DNA of 64,000 nt, taken from positions 34,480,951 through 34,544,950 of the forward strand of contig NC_090188.1 in NCBI RefSeq assembly GCF_024679245.1. Direction: 5' to 3'. Position numbers and translations under genes: made by a program. This stretch comes from Pseudorasbora parva (Eukaryota > Chordata > Actinopteri > Cypriniformes > Gobionidae). Shown here in pieces: positions 20,880 through 32,329 of this stretch (positions are counted from its first letter, which is position 1; every line of letters starts with the position of its first letter). Under the pieces are notes generated by a model. It was not told the origin of the DNA. It made no database searches and saw only the letters and a program-made list of their open reading frames with translations.

Positions 20880-21740
20880 TACTATATATACGCACATTCG
20901 TGAGATCTGCCTGAGGATAGATGCAGTTCGACCTGATATTTTCATCAATAATAACTATGCTGTTTATTTATTGGAAAAGGCATTAGTAGTAAGTCCACCA
21001 ATGCTGACTTAAAATGCTCACTAGGTAGGCAACTCCAGAGGTTTTGAAACATAGCCTATGGATCTTGTTGAAAGAGTGTAATGATGAGGGTATGGCTGAC
21101 AGACTCTCAGTAGAGGTCACTGACGTCCTCTGCTACATTATTCTGTCTAGTTTTCGTGGCTGTTTCATCGCTGAACCCTGTGATAGAGCAGAAACCAAAC
21201 CGCTCCTGACAGTAAATGTGAGTTTAAAAGTACCAAGGGCAGAGGCGACTGGAATACCAATGTGAAGTTGGCACTGATGTTGATTAGGGAGCAGTAACAG
21301 AACATTAAAAGTCTGGGACATGTAATTAACACAGGAAATATCTAATGGTTATTTTCCTGTTGGCTTGGAAACAATGAAGTTCGAACTTAATCAGAAAGTA
21401 GTTCTCTTCAACATCAGGAAGCCTCACAACAAGGCCAAGACTCTCAGATCACTTGAGAGAATGCAATTCTAATTATACTTTCTGATTTATTGCACCATAA
21501 TATAATATATAAGCATTACATTATGATACAAGTATTTGTTATAATTGGAGAACAAATATCAACATAATACTTAGGGTTAGGAGTTTGTCCAAATCACTAA
21601 CTTTAAGTGGGCAACAGCTTTAGTAGGCACCACATCAAGATTCCGTTAAAACAAACTGTCATTTGTAAATGTTTACTATTAATCATTTAGTACAGACATT
21701 GGACTTTTTAAGCTGTAACAATGTTTGTGTAAAGGCTTTT
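20880..21740. other. No gene seen
   Basis: No recognisable coding domain or repeat structure. The frames present are short and without motifs. Confidence 0.45.
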
Positions 21741-21747
21741 TAGTTAA

Positions 21748-22343
21748 AGGTCCCATTCTTTGCATGTTTTCGAAGCTTTGATTATGTTAACAGTGTGCAG
21801 TATTACATGAGTTCATGTTCCGTGTGTAAAAAAAAACAGTATTTTTTTTTACACAATTTACTTATCTGTACAGCGCTGTTTCCTCTCTCCTAAAAACGGC
21901 CTGTTGCTTGCCTTGTTTATAAAGTCCCTCCTTCAGAAATACGTAATGAGTTCTGATTGGGCCAGCGCTTCCCGTGTTGTGTTTGGACTGCAGCTTAGCG
22001 CACTTTGCCCGGAAAGGTCCCGCCTCTTACCTTAATAAGATGCACATGCTTAATGTGCGCTCTTCTCCACGTGGGAGAGCAACAAGACCCTTTTTTGCGT
22101 GTTCTTGTGGACGGAGGGTAAGTCAACAAACAGTTCTAGTGACGTCATTACATTCCTGAACTTCCTGCTGTAGTCCAAACCAGCCGTTCGCTGTAGGCTT
22201 TGAAAGGGAACTTCTGTTAAATAAAATATCTCGCTTGGCATTGAACTTTGAGCTTTATAATTTTACAGGTATTATTTATGCTCTAACAGCAACATTACAC
22301 ACTAACTAAAGTTTGAAAGATGGAATCACGAAGAGCAGGACCT
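21748..22343. mobile_element. 596-bp non-autonomous element flanked by TTAA
   Basis: The ends are inverted repeats (AGGTCCCATTCTT on the left; the reverse complement of the right end reads AGGTCCTGCTCTTCG), each directly flanked by TTAA (21744-21747 and 22344-22347). Duplicated TTAA is the hallmark of piggyBac-type insertion. The interior has no transposase. I recall this as a common cyprinid MITE. The TIR does not begin with the CCC usual for piggyBac, so the superfamily is tentative. Confidence 0.65.
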
Positions 22344-22650
22344 TTAAGTTTAGCAAAATGTTTACATAACACCACATAATTGTAATCTGGGTGCAAAAAA
22401 ACCCTATAGGGGAGAGCCGGGGCACAACCTAATGCTTTTGGACTGTCTCAGTTTGTGTAAATCCACTCGGGGTTCAGAGTCCAATTGATCTCAATTTTTA
22501 AATAGCAAATAAGATTGAATTATTATGAGATTTGTCTTATTTTAAATAAACAAAAAGAGCTGAAAACACAGAGATGAAAAATAAACTTAAGTGAGAAATG
22601 TTCTTTTGCTGTGATTAAACAATTTTTCAGTGTTATCTTTCCAATAATAT

Positions 22651-22656
22651 ATTGGC

Positions 22657-22713
<57 letters not shown>
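22651..22713. repeat. (AT)n microsatellite
   Basis: About 31 uninterrupted AT dinucleotides, directly before the LTR-like sequence starting TGTCACACAC. Confidence 0.95.
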
Positions 22714-22717
<4 letters not shown>

Positions 22718-23035
22718 ACACACACACAAAAGAGGAGACGCTGGTGATCGTTGAGGAAGTTTATTAGACAAGAAGCACTCAACAGGCAGGTAAGCAAACT
22801 TAGCTCGTAGTAGCACAGGTGATCGTAGAGATGGGATAACAATCGCCAGAGGGCAGTTGAAGGCTTTGCCAGAGGAGTAGTGTAGTTGGGTAGACAATGA
22901 GAGGAAGTCATTGACGAGACCAGACAGAGAGTGATGGTGGTGTGAGTATTTATGGGCAGTGTTGATAAGGTGCAGCAGGTGAGGTGAATCAGAATTCAGG
23001 TGATCCTGATCGTCTGGGTGGAGTGATGAGATCTG

Positions 23036-23968
23036 GGCCCGTATTTATCAAACATCTTAGAATTACTCACAATAACACTGCTAAGAATTGACTTAAGAGT
23101 AAAAAAATTCTTGGCTCAAAGCTGCGCTTAAAAGTTAGTTATCAAGCGTCCCAATCATACTTTAAGTGAAGTGTAGGACTAAATCTTAAGTGTCAGTCTT
23201 AGAGTGGATTTACGACACTTTGCTGTGCCACAAATGGAATTTTGGATGATGTCATAGGCATGAACCAATCACTGAATAGATGTCCTTATTTAAGAATATA
23301 AAGATAAATTCACATTGAATGGTGAAATTCGTAGGAGGAGTTTACATTCAATACACATTTGACAATAAAGAGTTTTCAAGAGAATACAATATAATATACA
23401 CATTTTAAATGAAAGATAAACATGTTTTCATCCATGTAATTAATTTTTTTAAACTGGTGTGCTGTTAAATGACTTGCCTATATATAGCCTAGATTTTTTT
23501 TAATATATAATCAGCCACCATGGATTCCAAAAGAAAACCGACATGGCAGGAGGAAGAAGCGATCGCCACTGCTTGCTGAATTACTCGAACAGTGTTTTTT
23601 ATTTCATTTTATTTTTTTATAAAACCCAACATTAACCAGCGCTGAAAAAGATGATGTCTGCTCTGTCTAAACGATACTGTTTGATTATCTATTTGTCGTC
23701 AAACATTTCGAACACATTCTCCCTCTATTGAAAGATTTGCGCACGTCTCTGTCTCCATAGCGCCATCACAATCCCCTACTGGCAACTCCTAACCACTTGA
23801 GAGACCTCTCGAGCTGTCTTAAATAACTGGGAGAGTAAGAGTGATTCTTAGCTTTAAGAAATTTGATAACTTGCTTTTATACTTAAGTTTGAAAGTAGGA
23901 GTAAATGTCATGAATTCTCAGCACTTAAGACTAAAATAGCACTTTGAGAAGCTTGATAAATACGGGCC
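23036..23968. mobile_element. PIF/Harbinger-type element, deletion derivative
   Basis: The ends are inverted repeats (GGCCCGTATTTATCAA at both termini) and the flanks are CTG on both sides (23033-23035, 23969-23971). Three-base duplications of the form CWG are known for zebrafish Harbinger elements (recalled). The 933-bp interior keeps the start of a Myb/SANT-type ORF (next entry), matching the second gene that autonomous Harbinger elements carry. No DDE transposase remains. Confidence 0.75.
23519..23578 (+). pseudogene. Start of a Harbinger Myb-like protein gene
   Basis: ATG in a good context (CACCATGG) opens MDSKRKPTWQEEEAIATAC and then meets TGA. The KRKPTWQEEE pattern resembles the first helix of Myb/SANT-like DNA-binding proteins encoded by Harbinger elements. 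The downstream part is deleted or decayed. Confidence 0.5.
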
Positions 23969-24000
23969 CTGGTGCTGGCGATCCTACTGGTTCTTTTACA

Positions 24001-26184
24001 CTGCGTTCGAACCAAACGCGAATTGAGCGTTAAAATCACATCTATCATGTCTAGTTTGACGCGTGAACATTTTGAATCCATTCGCGCGTCTGCAGCTAAT
24101 TGGACGTGCGCAGAAATCGAGCATTTGAAGCGAAATAGACGTGCGTTAAAGGCAATTCAGGTGAAATATGTAACACCACTCTGCCTCTTTTCATTTTCAA
24201 AAATATATAAGCATAACATGCCACACATGTGGTTCAGCCAACGCACTACCTGGATTATCTTCACTGCATGCATGTATATTTAAATAAAATACAAAGTTAT
24301 GAAACTTCACTTTGCCCTCAGTCAAAATGATTTGGTAGGCAACAATAGATTATTTGGACCAAAGATGTATCGCCCATTAGATGTACAGCAGCAAGCAGGT
24401 TCCTCATTGGTAAACATTAGGGATGTCCCGATCAGGTTTTTTTGCCTTCGAGTCCGAGTCCGAATCATTTGATTTTGAGTATCTGCCGATACCGAGTCCC
24501 GATCCGATACTTCTATAATACATACAAAAAGAATAAAGAAGAGCGAAAAAACAAACCAGGATGTTCCTTATTTTTTATTTTATTCACCTTATTTTAACAC
24601 TCAACAACTCGAACAAACAGAGCACTTCTGTGAGGTAGCTTGAACAATCAAGTAATAAATGACATAAATTCTTCACTTTTGGATTTTAGTGCAACATTAA
24701 AATTAAAAAATTCCTGGACCTGCAGATGCAGAACAATTAATTATGTTGGTGTGAAATAAACAGTTATGGAAATTAAATTAAATAATCTGCTCCCAATAAT
24801 CCCGAAAAAAGTCTGTTAGTACCTTAGTGACAATTTCTTCACTCAGAGATGATGTCGATCTCAGCTGTCAATCATGACGTCACACAGCCGTTTTTATAGC
24901 ATCAAATAACTAACTAAAACTAAACTTATTTAAAAAATGAACACTTGAAATGAAATCATCGTGATGATAACCGCCTACAATGACATAAATTAACTTTGGG
25001 GAAAAAAATATTTGAAGTGTAATTTGACTGAAGTGTAATTAACAATGCTTTTCAGGTTTTTATAGGTGTAACATTATTTTTTAGGTAGAGAAATTGAATA
25101 AAGTAGGCTAATCAAATGTAAAATGCATATTTAACTGTTTAAATTAAAGACTAATCCTTACAAAAGCTATTCAATCAAGAGCAGTGGGTGATTTGATTCC
25201 TTATCTTTTGTTTGACATTAAACAGACAGCACGGCTACTGCCCCTTTAAGACCTAATGGAAGGCTCTGCGTCGTCTTTCTCGGCTGCATTAAGTCCTCTT
25301 AAAGCATATTCAGACTATATGTCTGCTTGGATACTCATCAAGATGGACATGTTGACATACTTCTTGTGTGAGTTGGTCCGTTTAACCACAAGACTTGAAA
25401 GAGAACTCAATATTTGCGCGCTGTGAGACGAGTGCGCGCTTTCGGATGATGCACAGAGACAGATCAGCGCGCGCGCTTTCATTCGCGTCTTCTCTACACA
25501 TGACAGTGAAAATGACTGCTCATATTCAATGACAATACAGCACTCGCATGAATTGAACAAAGTTTACACAGATAGACCGTTTTGCCCACGGTTTTCTTTT
25601 ATTAGCGCTTTTGTAATGTATCACTGACGAGCCAGCACGTGTATCCATCTACAGAAACATAGCCGCCTACATAAAGCATTATTTTCAAGTTACAACCTAT
25701 AATATTGCGTCATCAGATGTGAGATGAACCGCGGTGCAAGTGCTCACTTTGTCTCTCACCCCAGAATATACATATATATCCGAGTCCTGATCGGGATTTA
25801 ACGTCCGATTCCGATCGAGTCTGAAATCACGTGATCGGGCCCGATTTCCGATCACGTGATCGGATCGGGACATCCCTAGTTAACATGGCGCGAATTGACG
25901 CCAAAGTTCAAATTTTTCAACTCGGGCGTGGACGCAAATTCGCTTCAAATGCGTGAATGCACAAAAAAAAAAAACACTCGCGCAAGATGCTCAATTCACT
26001 TAAAATTTGCGTTATTCGCGCGAACTGGATGTGCAAATGAGGCGTAATCACGTCCATCGCGCCGCGCGAAAGGCGACTTCCAGGCGACTTCCAGGCCTCC
26101 AGACGCGCGTCAACACGACTTTCCATTGACTTAACATGGAAATCATTCGCTCCAGACGCTCTATTCATGTTCGGTGTGAACGTA
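24001..26184. mobile_element. hAT-like non-autonomous element, itself interrupted
   Basis: The left end CTGCGTTCGAACC pairs with the right end GGTGTGAACGTA (reverse complement TACGTTCACACC). The flanks CTTTTACA (23993-24000) and CCTTTACA (26185-26192) match at seven of eight bases, as expected for a hAT duplication. The interior on both sides is rich in short CpG-containing blocks (ACGCGAATTGAGCG, GCGCGAATTGACGCC) typical of this fish family. A second hAT sits inside (24418-25878). Confidence 0.65.
24418..25878. mobile_element. hAT element (TAGGGATGTCCCGATC ends)
   Basis: A perfect 13-base terminal inverted repeat (TAGGGATGTCCCG at the left, CGGGACATCCCTA at the right) encloses 1461 bp. The 8-bp flanks are GTAAACAT (24410-24417) and GTTAACAT (25879-25886), one mismatch. 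Next to the right end is a further palindromic block with GATCACGTGATCGG. No transposase frame is present, so the copy is non-autonomous. Confidence 0.85.
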
Positions 26185-26309
26185 CCTTTACAGTACCCCC
26201 TCCTCCACGGGCGGCTCCTGATGCCCGACGACGGGGGCCTCTAGCCCTGGGTGCCGGACATATATACATATATAATAGTATCTATTAGTATTATTAATAT
26301 CCAATAATA

Positions 26310-27110
26310 CACTCACCTAAAGGATTATTAGGAAAACCTGTTCAATTTGTCATGAATGCAATTATTTAATCAACCAAACTCATTTCAACCAATTCAATGC
26401 ATTTAGGGGTGTGGTCCTGGTCAAGACAATCTCCTAAACTCCAAACTGAATCTCAGAATGGGAAGGAAATCTGATTTTGAGAGTAGCATGGTTATTTGTG
26501 CCAGACGGGCCAGTCTGAGTATTTCACAATCTGCTCAGTTACCGGGATTTTTATATTTTTATATTATTTATATGTATATTATAAAAATGTTTGCTTTTTT
26601 GGATGAGTCTTGATTTCTGTTGAAACATTCAGATGGTAGAGTGAGAATTTGGTGTAAACAGAATTAGAACATGGATCCATCATGCCTTGTTACAACTTTG
26701 CAGGCTGGTGGTGGTGGTGTAATGGTGTGGGGGATGTTTTCTTGGCACAAATTAGGCCCCTTAGTGCCAATTGGGCATCGTTGAAATGCCACGGCCTACC
26801 TGAGCATTGTTTCTGACCATGTTCATCCCTTTATGACCACCATGTACCCATCCTCTGATGGCTTCTTCCAACAGGATAATGCACCATGTCACAAAGCTCG
26901 AATAATTTCAAATTGGTTTCTTGAACATGAAAATGAGTTCAATGTACTAAAATGGCCCCCACAGTCACCAGATCTCAACCCAATAGAGCATATTTTGGAT
27001 GTGGTGGAATGGCAGCTTCGAGCCCTGTATGTGCCCAGAATGCTTTCAGCACCTTGTTGAATCAATGCCACGTATAATTAAGGCAGTTCTAAAGCCAAAA
27101 GGGGGTTTTG
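26310..27110 (+). mobile_element. Tc1-like element, internally deleted and 3'-truncated
   Basis: It starts CACTCACCTAAAGGATTATT, the terminal sequence of an abundant cyprinid Tc1 family as I remember it, and runs through the transposase start region (near 26460-26550) to the DDE domain (26600-27100). A block between about 26550 and 26600 replaces the central part. The 3' inverted repeat (which would carry AAAGTGGCCGGTGAGTG) is missing: the match stops after AAAAGGGGG at about 27105. Confidence 0.75.
26600..27060 (+). pseudogene. Tc1 transposase C-terminal fragment
   Basis: An open stretch from 26833 encodes the last catalytic portion of a Tc1/mariner DDE transposase: FFQQDNAPCHKARI (with the second Asp) and SPDLNPIEHILDVVEW (with the final Glu). 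The upstream region reads the preceding part (GGGVMVWGMFSWHKLG-like) out of frame. The C-terminus is shortened relative to the family. Confidence 0.8.
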
Positions 27111-27187
27111 TCATACTGGAATGTGTGGAAAGTTTTAAATTGTGTTACAACTAACCCCAAATTAGGTTGTGCCCCCCTCTCCCCTAT

Positions 27188-27570
27188 ATCATTAAACAGG
27201 ATATTTCCCAAATCATACATCAACAGGAGAATCATTTTTATTTATCAAAAAAGTAAAATAAACAGTTTAAACAGTATTCCCTTATAACTGACCCCTGTAC
27301 ACCTGTCTTACCTGTATCACATCTCTATAGCAGCAAAAGTGTTTTGCATAGCACATGAACACAAATACAATATACCTAAAAAATATATATATATATATAT
27401 ATTTTCTTCTTTGTATTATTATTATTATTATTTACGTAGTTATTAATTATTTACACAAGTACATAGTATTTACAGACACCTAATATAAAGTGGGACCAGT
27501 CATTCTTATATTGTTCAGTTTTGTTCGTCCGCATCACTCATAGCTACAACATCTTTGTAAATAATTTAAG
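27188..27570. other. No gene seen
   Basis: AT-rich DNA with a short (AT)n run near 27389-27402 and a fragment CCTAATATAAAGTGGGACCA (27479-27498), which matches the end of the MITE family split at 2188/8945. Confidence 0.5.
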
Positions 27571-27571
27571 T

Positions 27572-27960
27572 TTAAAACTGCACTGTTTAACTTTTCCATC
27601 CACTAGATGGCGCCTATTAAAAACAAAAGTGTAGTGTGATGACGCCAAGTTTGAGCGCAGAATCTTGGGACATGTGGTCTTTACCTCACAGCCGGTTGAA
27701 AAGAATCGGGATAGGACTAAGGCAGAAATCATGTTCATGGATGTGATTATTAATGTGACTGTAGTATGTAGCAGAGCAGGACCGAGTGTTGAGGAGCTGA
27801 GCAAGGCCGCTGGAGCGATTGTTACGCAACACATGGCTAGCAAGCAGCGGGACTTTTATTATGACAGGACACAGTCACCGGCCCCATTTCCACTTTTCCG
27901 GTCATGAATATAAGGTAACGCAGTTCTGTTTATTATATTAGATACATTTAAGTGGGTTTA
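27572..27960. repeat. GTGCACTATG repeat family, copy 2
   Basis: It starts with a mutated version of the family end (ACTGCACTGTTTAACTTTTCC) and carries GACTTTTATTATGACAGG, CCACTTTTCCGGTCATGA and TATTAGATACATTTAAG in the same order as at 20116 and 35640. An 80-residue frame inside is probably fortuitous. Confidence 0.6.
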
Positions 27961-28454
27961 TAATGTTGGTTAATGATTCATTAATGAAAGTTAATATAAA
28001 GTGTTACCTAATAATGGAGAATTTTCAAGCTTCATAGAAACTTATTTTAGGTTATAAAAAAAAAACCATGCTGAATTTTCAAACCAAATTTGACTGAATA
28101 CTAAGATATTGATACTAGTTTTATAGTGTGTTGGTGTATCTTCTGGATGCCCTGAGGTCAAGGCCAAAGCTGTCTTAGGCAGCATGATCCTGTCAATGAT
28201 GCTCAACCTTAATCCCACGCACCATTGACAGTGTTGTCATAGGGCATCATTCACTGTGGAACATGTTGACACCTTTTTCCAAGGCCAATTTAGAGCACTT
28301 TATGAAAGATATATCAGCTATAGCTGAAACATTCATTTTGTTATTTGTTATTTTTAACATTATGCTGAGCGATTATTGCAGTTCTATGGTGGAAGGCAAC
28401 AGTGGCAGTGTTCTTAGATATGCATGTACACACACATTATCATGTCAGTTAAAG

Positions 28455-28530
28455 TCAAGTCACCTTTGTTTATTCAGCACTTTATACATATTGTTTCAAA
28501 GCAGCTTTACAGTGATAACAGGAAACATTT
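28455..28530. repeat. Short fish repeat fragment (TTTCAAAGCAGCTTTACAGT)
   Basis: GTCACCTTTGTTTATTCAGC through TTACAGTGATAACAGG matches the beginning of the larger repeat at 58565-59050 (AAGTCACATTTATTTATAGT ... CAGCTTCACAGTAAGAAACAGG). It is a truncated member of the same family. Confidence 0.55.
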
Positions 28531-28573
28531 AAAGGGGTGGTTGATTTCACTTTTTGAACTTTAGTTATTGTGT

Positions 28574-28770
28574 AATGCAGAGGTGGAAAGAGTAACAAAA
28601 TGTTCTACTCAAGTAAAAGTACTGTTACTTCGATGACATTTTACAAGTAAAGTACAAGTAAAATTACTGGTCTAAAAATTGACTCATGTAGAAATAAAAA
28701 GTAGCTCATTTAGAATGTACTGAGAGTAAAAGTTACTGAGTTACTTTTTTTAACAGTGGAGGTGGGGGAC
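28574..28770. repeat. hAT-like element end (CAGAGGTGGAAAGAGTAAC)
   Basis: CAGAGGTGGAAAGAGTA followed by TACTCAAGTAAAAGTACTG is the end of a high-copy fish hAT family known to me. The opposite end (which would read CCACCTCTG) was not found, so this is a one-sided fragment that fades near 28770. Confidence 0.5.
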
Positions 28771-28904
28771 TCTCCCCTGTAGGGTTGTGATAGAATGAGA
28801 TTTTCACGATATGACAACTATCTCAGACAACATCATCACGGTATTAAACAATTATTTAATAAATAATCTGTAGCTATTATTAAATTATTGTTATTATCAC
28901 CAGT

Positions 28905-29600
28905 TATTACACGGCTCTGTGAAATACTTGATTCTGATTGGTCAATTGCGTATTCCAGCAGTATGCTATTCCCAGATAACAACCGCCAAAGTGAATAACA
29001 CATCCGGGTACTACGAGTTATCTTGACCGGTACTACTCATGCTTAATGCTGTCATTGACTCTCTGGCGCCATCTCGTGGCTGTAATACACTTTACTGTCA
29101 TTAGTTACAATGGAAGACTTCAAGGGTTTACTTTATAAAATTTTAATTATGGATTTTTTTCTTACACAAATGCATCGGAGCCGTGTGGAGCACGTTATTT
29201 GACGGACAGATGCACAGAGGACAGAGAATGTCATATACAGCTATGATGACTTGAGGGTGAGTAAATCATGGGCTTAGTTTTATTTTTGGGAGAACTATCC
29301 CTTTCGGCATTCATTTTCAACATATAGCCTATGTTAAAAACTAATCTTCAGCAACAGATAAAGGCTTAAAGCAGTCTGGAACTGTTTTTCTTCGCGGAAG
29401 CTTTGCATAAGAGCTAATCAAATATTTAAACTCAAGACAATATTGTCTAATTTACTTGAGATAAGTAGCCGTGTAAAAAGCGGGATAATGTCCATCCAGC
29501 CGGTTGTTATCGCAGAATAAACCCCTTCAGTGACACAATTACCCTCCGCCGGGGTTTATTCTGCGATAACAACTGGCTGGATGGACATTATCCCTTACTT
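28905..29600. repeat. Fish repeat with a 44-bp hairpin
   Basis: AGTTATTACACGGCTCTGTG at the left and CTTGATTCTGATTGGTCAATTG are known from a common cyprinid repeat. The right part holds an exceptional hairpin: 29482-29525 and 29551-29594 are inverted copies matching at 43 of 44 positions, with a 25-base loop. An end-type block AGAACTATCCCTTT at 29291-29304 belongs to another small repeat family (see 60003). Overall boundaries are approximate. Confidence 0.55.
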
Positions 29601-31120
29601 TAAATAATTTTCATTCATTTAACACCATTTATTTATTTATTTGGATGAACAAATGCTGTATTATAACAAACTTAAAACCATTTGTTTGTTTTGTTTATTA
29701 AAAATTCAATAAAACATATGTCTAATAAATTAAATTTAATAAATGATTATGAAGTAGATTAACAACTTATTTTTATAATTAATTTATTAAAATGTTTAAG
29801 AATAATAGTCCTGTATGTAGTAGACAGAGAGCAGCTCATTCACAGAGACAAAGCAAGCAGATCATATATTTATATAGCAACGTTTTGTGATTTAATATTC
29901 ACAGACCATGTCGCGATTTGATTTATTCTAGGCCTACAGCTCTACTTTCAAGTTATTCGTTCATCCATCAGTTTGCGTGTATTGCGTGAATTCTACGTTA
30001 TAATAGTAAGAAATTGATTCGGATCAAATAACTCAAAGGTGTATTGAATTACAGTGAAAGGAACCATGATACATATAAAAGGATTCAAAATTAATATTTA
30101 ACACTTTATCAACTATTCGTCCAGCGATACGTTGAAATTAGAGTACATTATCAATCTTGAATCGGGATATTACCCGTTACAACGGCAATAATATCAATTT
30201 TATGTTCACTGTTTTTGAGCTTAGGTAACACAATCGATCAGTTTTAGGCAGTAACTTATAAACACATAGCCAAAGACACTTGTATATATGAAAAGGATAA
30301 GCAAAAGTTTATTGAACTATTCTAAACACACACAAACTAACAAAAACACACATTCATACATTTACTGGGAAAGGGATGTTTGTTAATGGAAAGGAGTGAA
30401 GTCATTAGTGTAATGTCTGATTAAACACTTTTAGGACCCAACTTTCCTATTGTGATCACAGTACATTTTACACAAATTTACCTTGCATCAAAATGACGAG
30501 AATCATTTATCCATCACATAGACATTAAACAGCTTGCTATTCCCATGATGGGGGTAGAAGATAGTAAAGATTCATATGTAAAACATGTCTTGCGTACAGA
30601 GAAACTTTACAAGTTTCAATGAAAATATACATAATACATTGGTATATGTTTAAGTCACCGTTGGGTGGATTAATTCATGTTATAGAATCTATGGTTTAAG
30701 TCAACTTCTCATGTCTGCATTGGTGTGAGGTCTTTGTGTGATGTTCAAAGAGCCTTTGGAATGCGCGGGTCAAGAAAATAGGGGGGACGACAAGGTGTCC
30801 TGGATGGTGTCAGGGTTCATTTCGAGCCTTCGAAAAGCTCTTAGTGGCTCTGTGTCCCAATAACAATTTGAATTTATGCCTGTCGTAATAAATGAGTTCC
30901 TCCTTCGTGAGGTTCTACCCACCGTAATGCTTGTAGAACAAAGAGGAAACATGTCATGTGACTCATCTTGTCATTGTGCTGGTTTTGAGATAACACAGGT
31001 AAAGGGGGAGAGCTGTTGTCTCTGGGCCAGTTGGGGCATCCTTGATTAGTTTTACAATCGGTTCAGGTTTCGGAGAGGGGGCCTCTGGAATGCTTTGTTT
31101 TGTCGACTCACTGCTGGAAT
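29600..31120. other. No gene seen
   Basis: AT-rich DNA with no frame, RNA or repeat that I recognise, apart from ordinary short A/T runs. Confidence 0.45.
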
Positions 31121-31127
31121 ATACATA

Positions 31128-32150
31128 CAGTCCCTGACAAAAGTCTTGTCGCTTGTGTACAAATTGACCTAAAGTGCCGCTAAAATATATTTCTAATCAA
31201 TATTTTTTTACAAGAAATGGCTCATTTTGATCCCACCTGCTTTTGTGATAATGTTTCAGTGAAAAACTAAACTTTCAAAAAGTATTCTAATATTCACAGC
31301 TTGGTAAAGCCCATAGAGTCAATTTTTGCAAAGACATAAGTGTTGTCACCTTGTCATATGAGCTTCACCTGTGACTAATAATGGATCAATTAGGTCTCAA
31401 GTTTGCATAAAAAGAACCCCAGTACGCTAGACCTTAACATCAACTGCAACTAGACCTCTGCAAACATGCCTAAGATTCACTCTGAGACTAAAGTTTTGAT
31501 TATCAAGAGGCTGAAGACCAGATCCACTGATGATGTGGCAGACACCTTCAATGTGTCTCAGCGTCCAGTACAGAGGATAAAAAAAAGATTTGAAGAGACT
31601 GGAGACGTTTTTGACAAGCCCAGGTCAGGCAGACCCCACAAAACAACTGCTCGAGAGGACCGTTTGTTGGCTTGAAATTCCAAGGCCAGCCCATTTTCCA
31701 CTGCAGCAGAGCTCCACGAGACCTGGTCACCTGAAGCCCCTGTGTCAACCAGAGCAGTTTGTCGGATTCTGTCTCGAAATGGCCTCCATGGTCGAATCAG
31801 TGCCCAGAAGCCAGCACTAAACAAAAGACAATTGAAAAACCGTGTGGCATTTGCCAAGGACCACAGCCATCTAAAAGCATGGACGCTGGAAAAGTGGCAG
31901 AAGGTGGATTTTTCAGATGAATCTTCTGTTGAATTACACCACAGTCGCCGCAAATATTGCAAGAGACCTACTGGAGCCAGAATGGATCTGAGATTTACCC
32001 AGAAAACAGTGAAGTTTTGTAGCGGAAAAATCATGGTCTGGGGTTACATCCAGTATGGGGGTGTGCGAGAGATCTGCAGGGTGGAAGGCAACATCAATAG
32101 TCTAAAATACCAAGAAATCTTAGCTACCTCTTATTCCCAACCATAAAAGA
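31128..32150 (+). mobile_element. Tc1-like element, 3'-truncated
   Basis: The left end CAGTCCCTGACAAAAGTCTTG follows TA and matches a well-known fish Tc1 end. A transposase pseudogene follows, and similarity stops shortly after the CAACCATAAAAGAGG block at about 32150, so the last third and the right terminal repeat are absent. Confidence 0.8.
31466..32146 (+). pseudogene. Tc1-family transposase, frameshifted and truncated
   Basis: The first frame (31466-31675, 70 codons) has the paired-like HTH (MPKIHSETKVLIIKRL, VADTFNVSQRPVQRIKKRF) and the GRPHKTTARED linker, then a TGA. The next part reads in another frame from about 31690, including RAVCRILSRNGLHGRIS (second HTH) and the start of the DDE domain with VDFSDESSVEL and KIMVWGYIQYGG. 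It ends before the final Asp/Glu region. Confidence 0.85.
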
Positions 32151-32329
32151 GGTTGACATGGCCAATTAAATGTTTTAGAATTGATTGCAGGGCATTTCAG
32201 CTGAACTGGTTTGGGGGAAAAATATGGAACGCATATGGAAGGGGAAAATCATTTCGATTAGTCGAGGAGACGCTACCAGGAACGCCCAATAGGCATTCTT
32301 GTTTCATGATGGGAACGCCCAATTAAGCC

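Larger units (their letters stand above)
22714..26262 (-). mobile_element. LTR retroelement fragment (minus), broken by two insertions
   Basis: LTR sequence starts TGTCACACACACAC at 22714 and, with the Harbinger (23036-23968) and hAT-like (24001-26184) insertions set aside, ends at TTTACA (26192). It is followed by GTACCCCCTCCTCCACGG, which on the minus strand is a polypurine tract next to a 3' LTR. Then about 70 bases of interior remain (to about 26262). The layout is the same as in the 9136-12147 element, but the family differs. Confidence 0.55.
22409..27184. mobile_element. Outer DNA transposon of a nested stack (TIR GGGGAGAG...)
   Basis: The left end GGGGAGAGCCGGGGCACAAC and the reverse complement of the right end GGGGAGAGGGGGGCACAACC match apart from a small indel, and TA dinucleotides flank both. 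Fish elements with GGGGAGAG-type ends and TA duplications are mariner-like. Within these ends lie an LTR fragment, a Harbinger copy, two hAT-type elements and a Tc1 fragment, so most of the length is later insertions. No transposase of its own could be told apart. Confidence 0.65.

Noticed and set aside
22523..22911. Minus-strand frames with Ile-Tyr repeats
   Set aside because: They are translations of the (AT)n microsatellite at 22651-22713.
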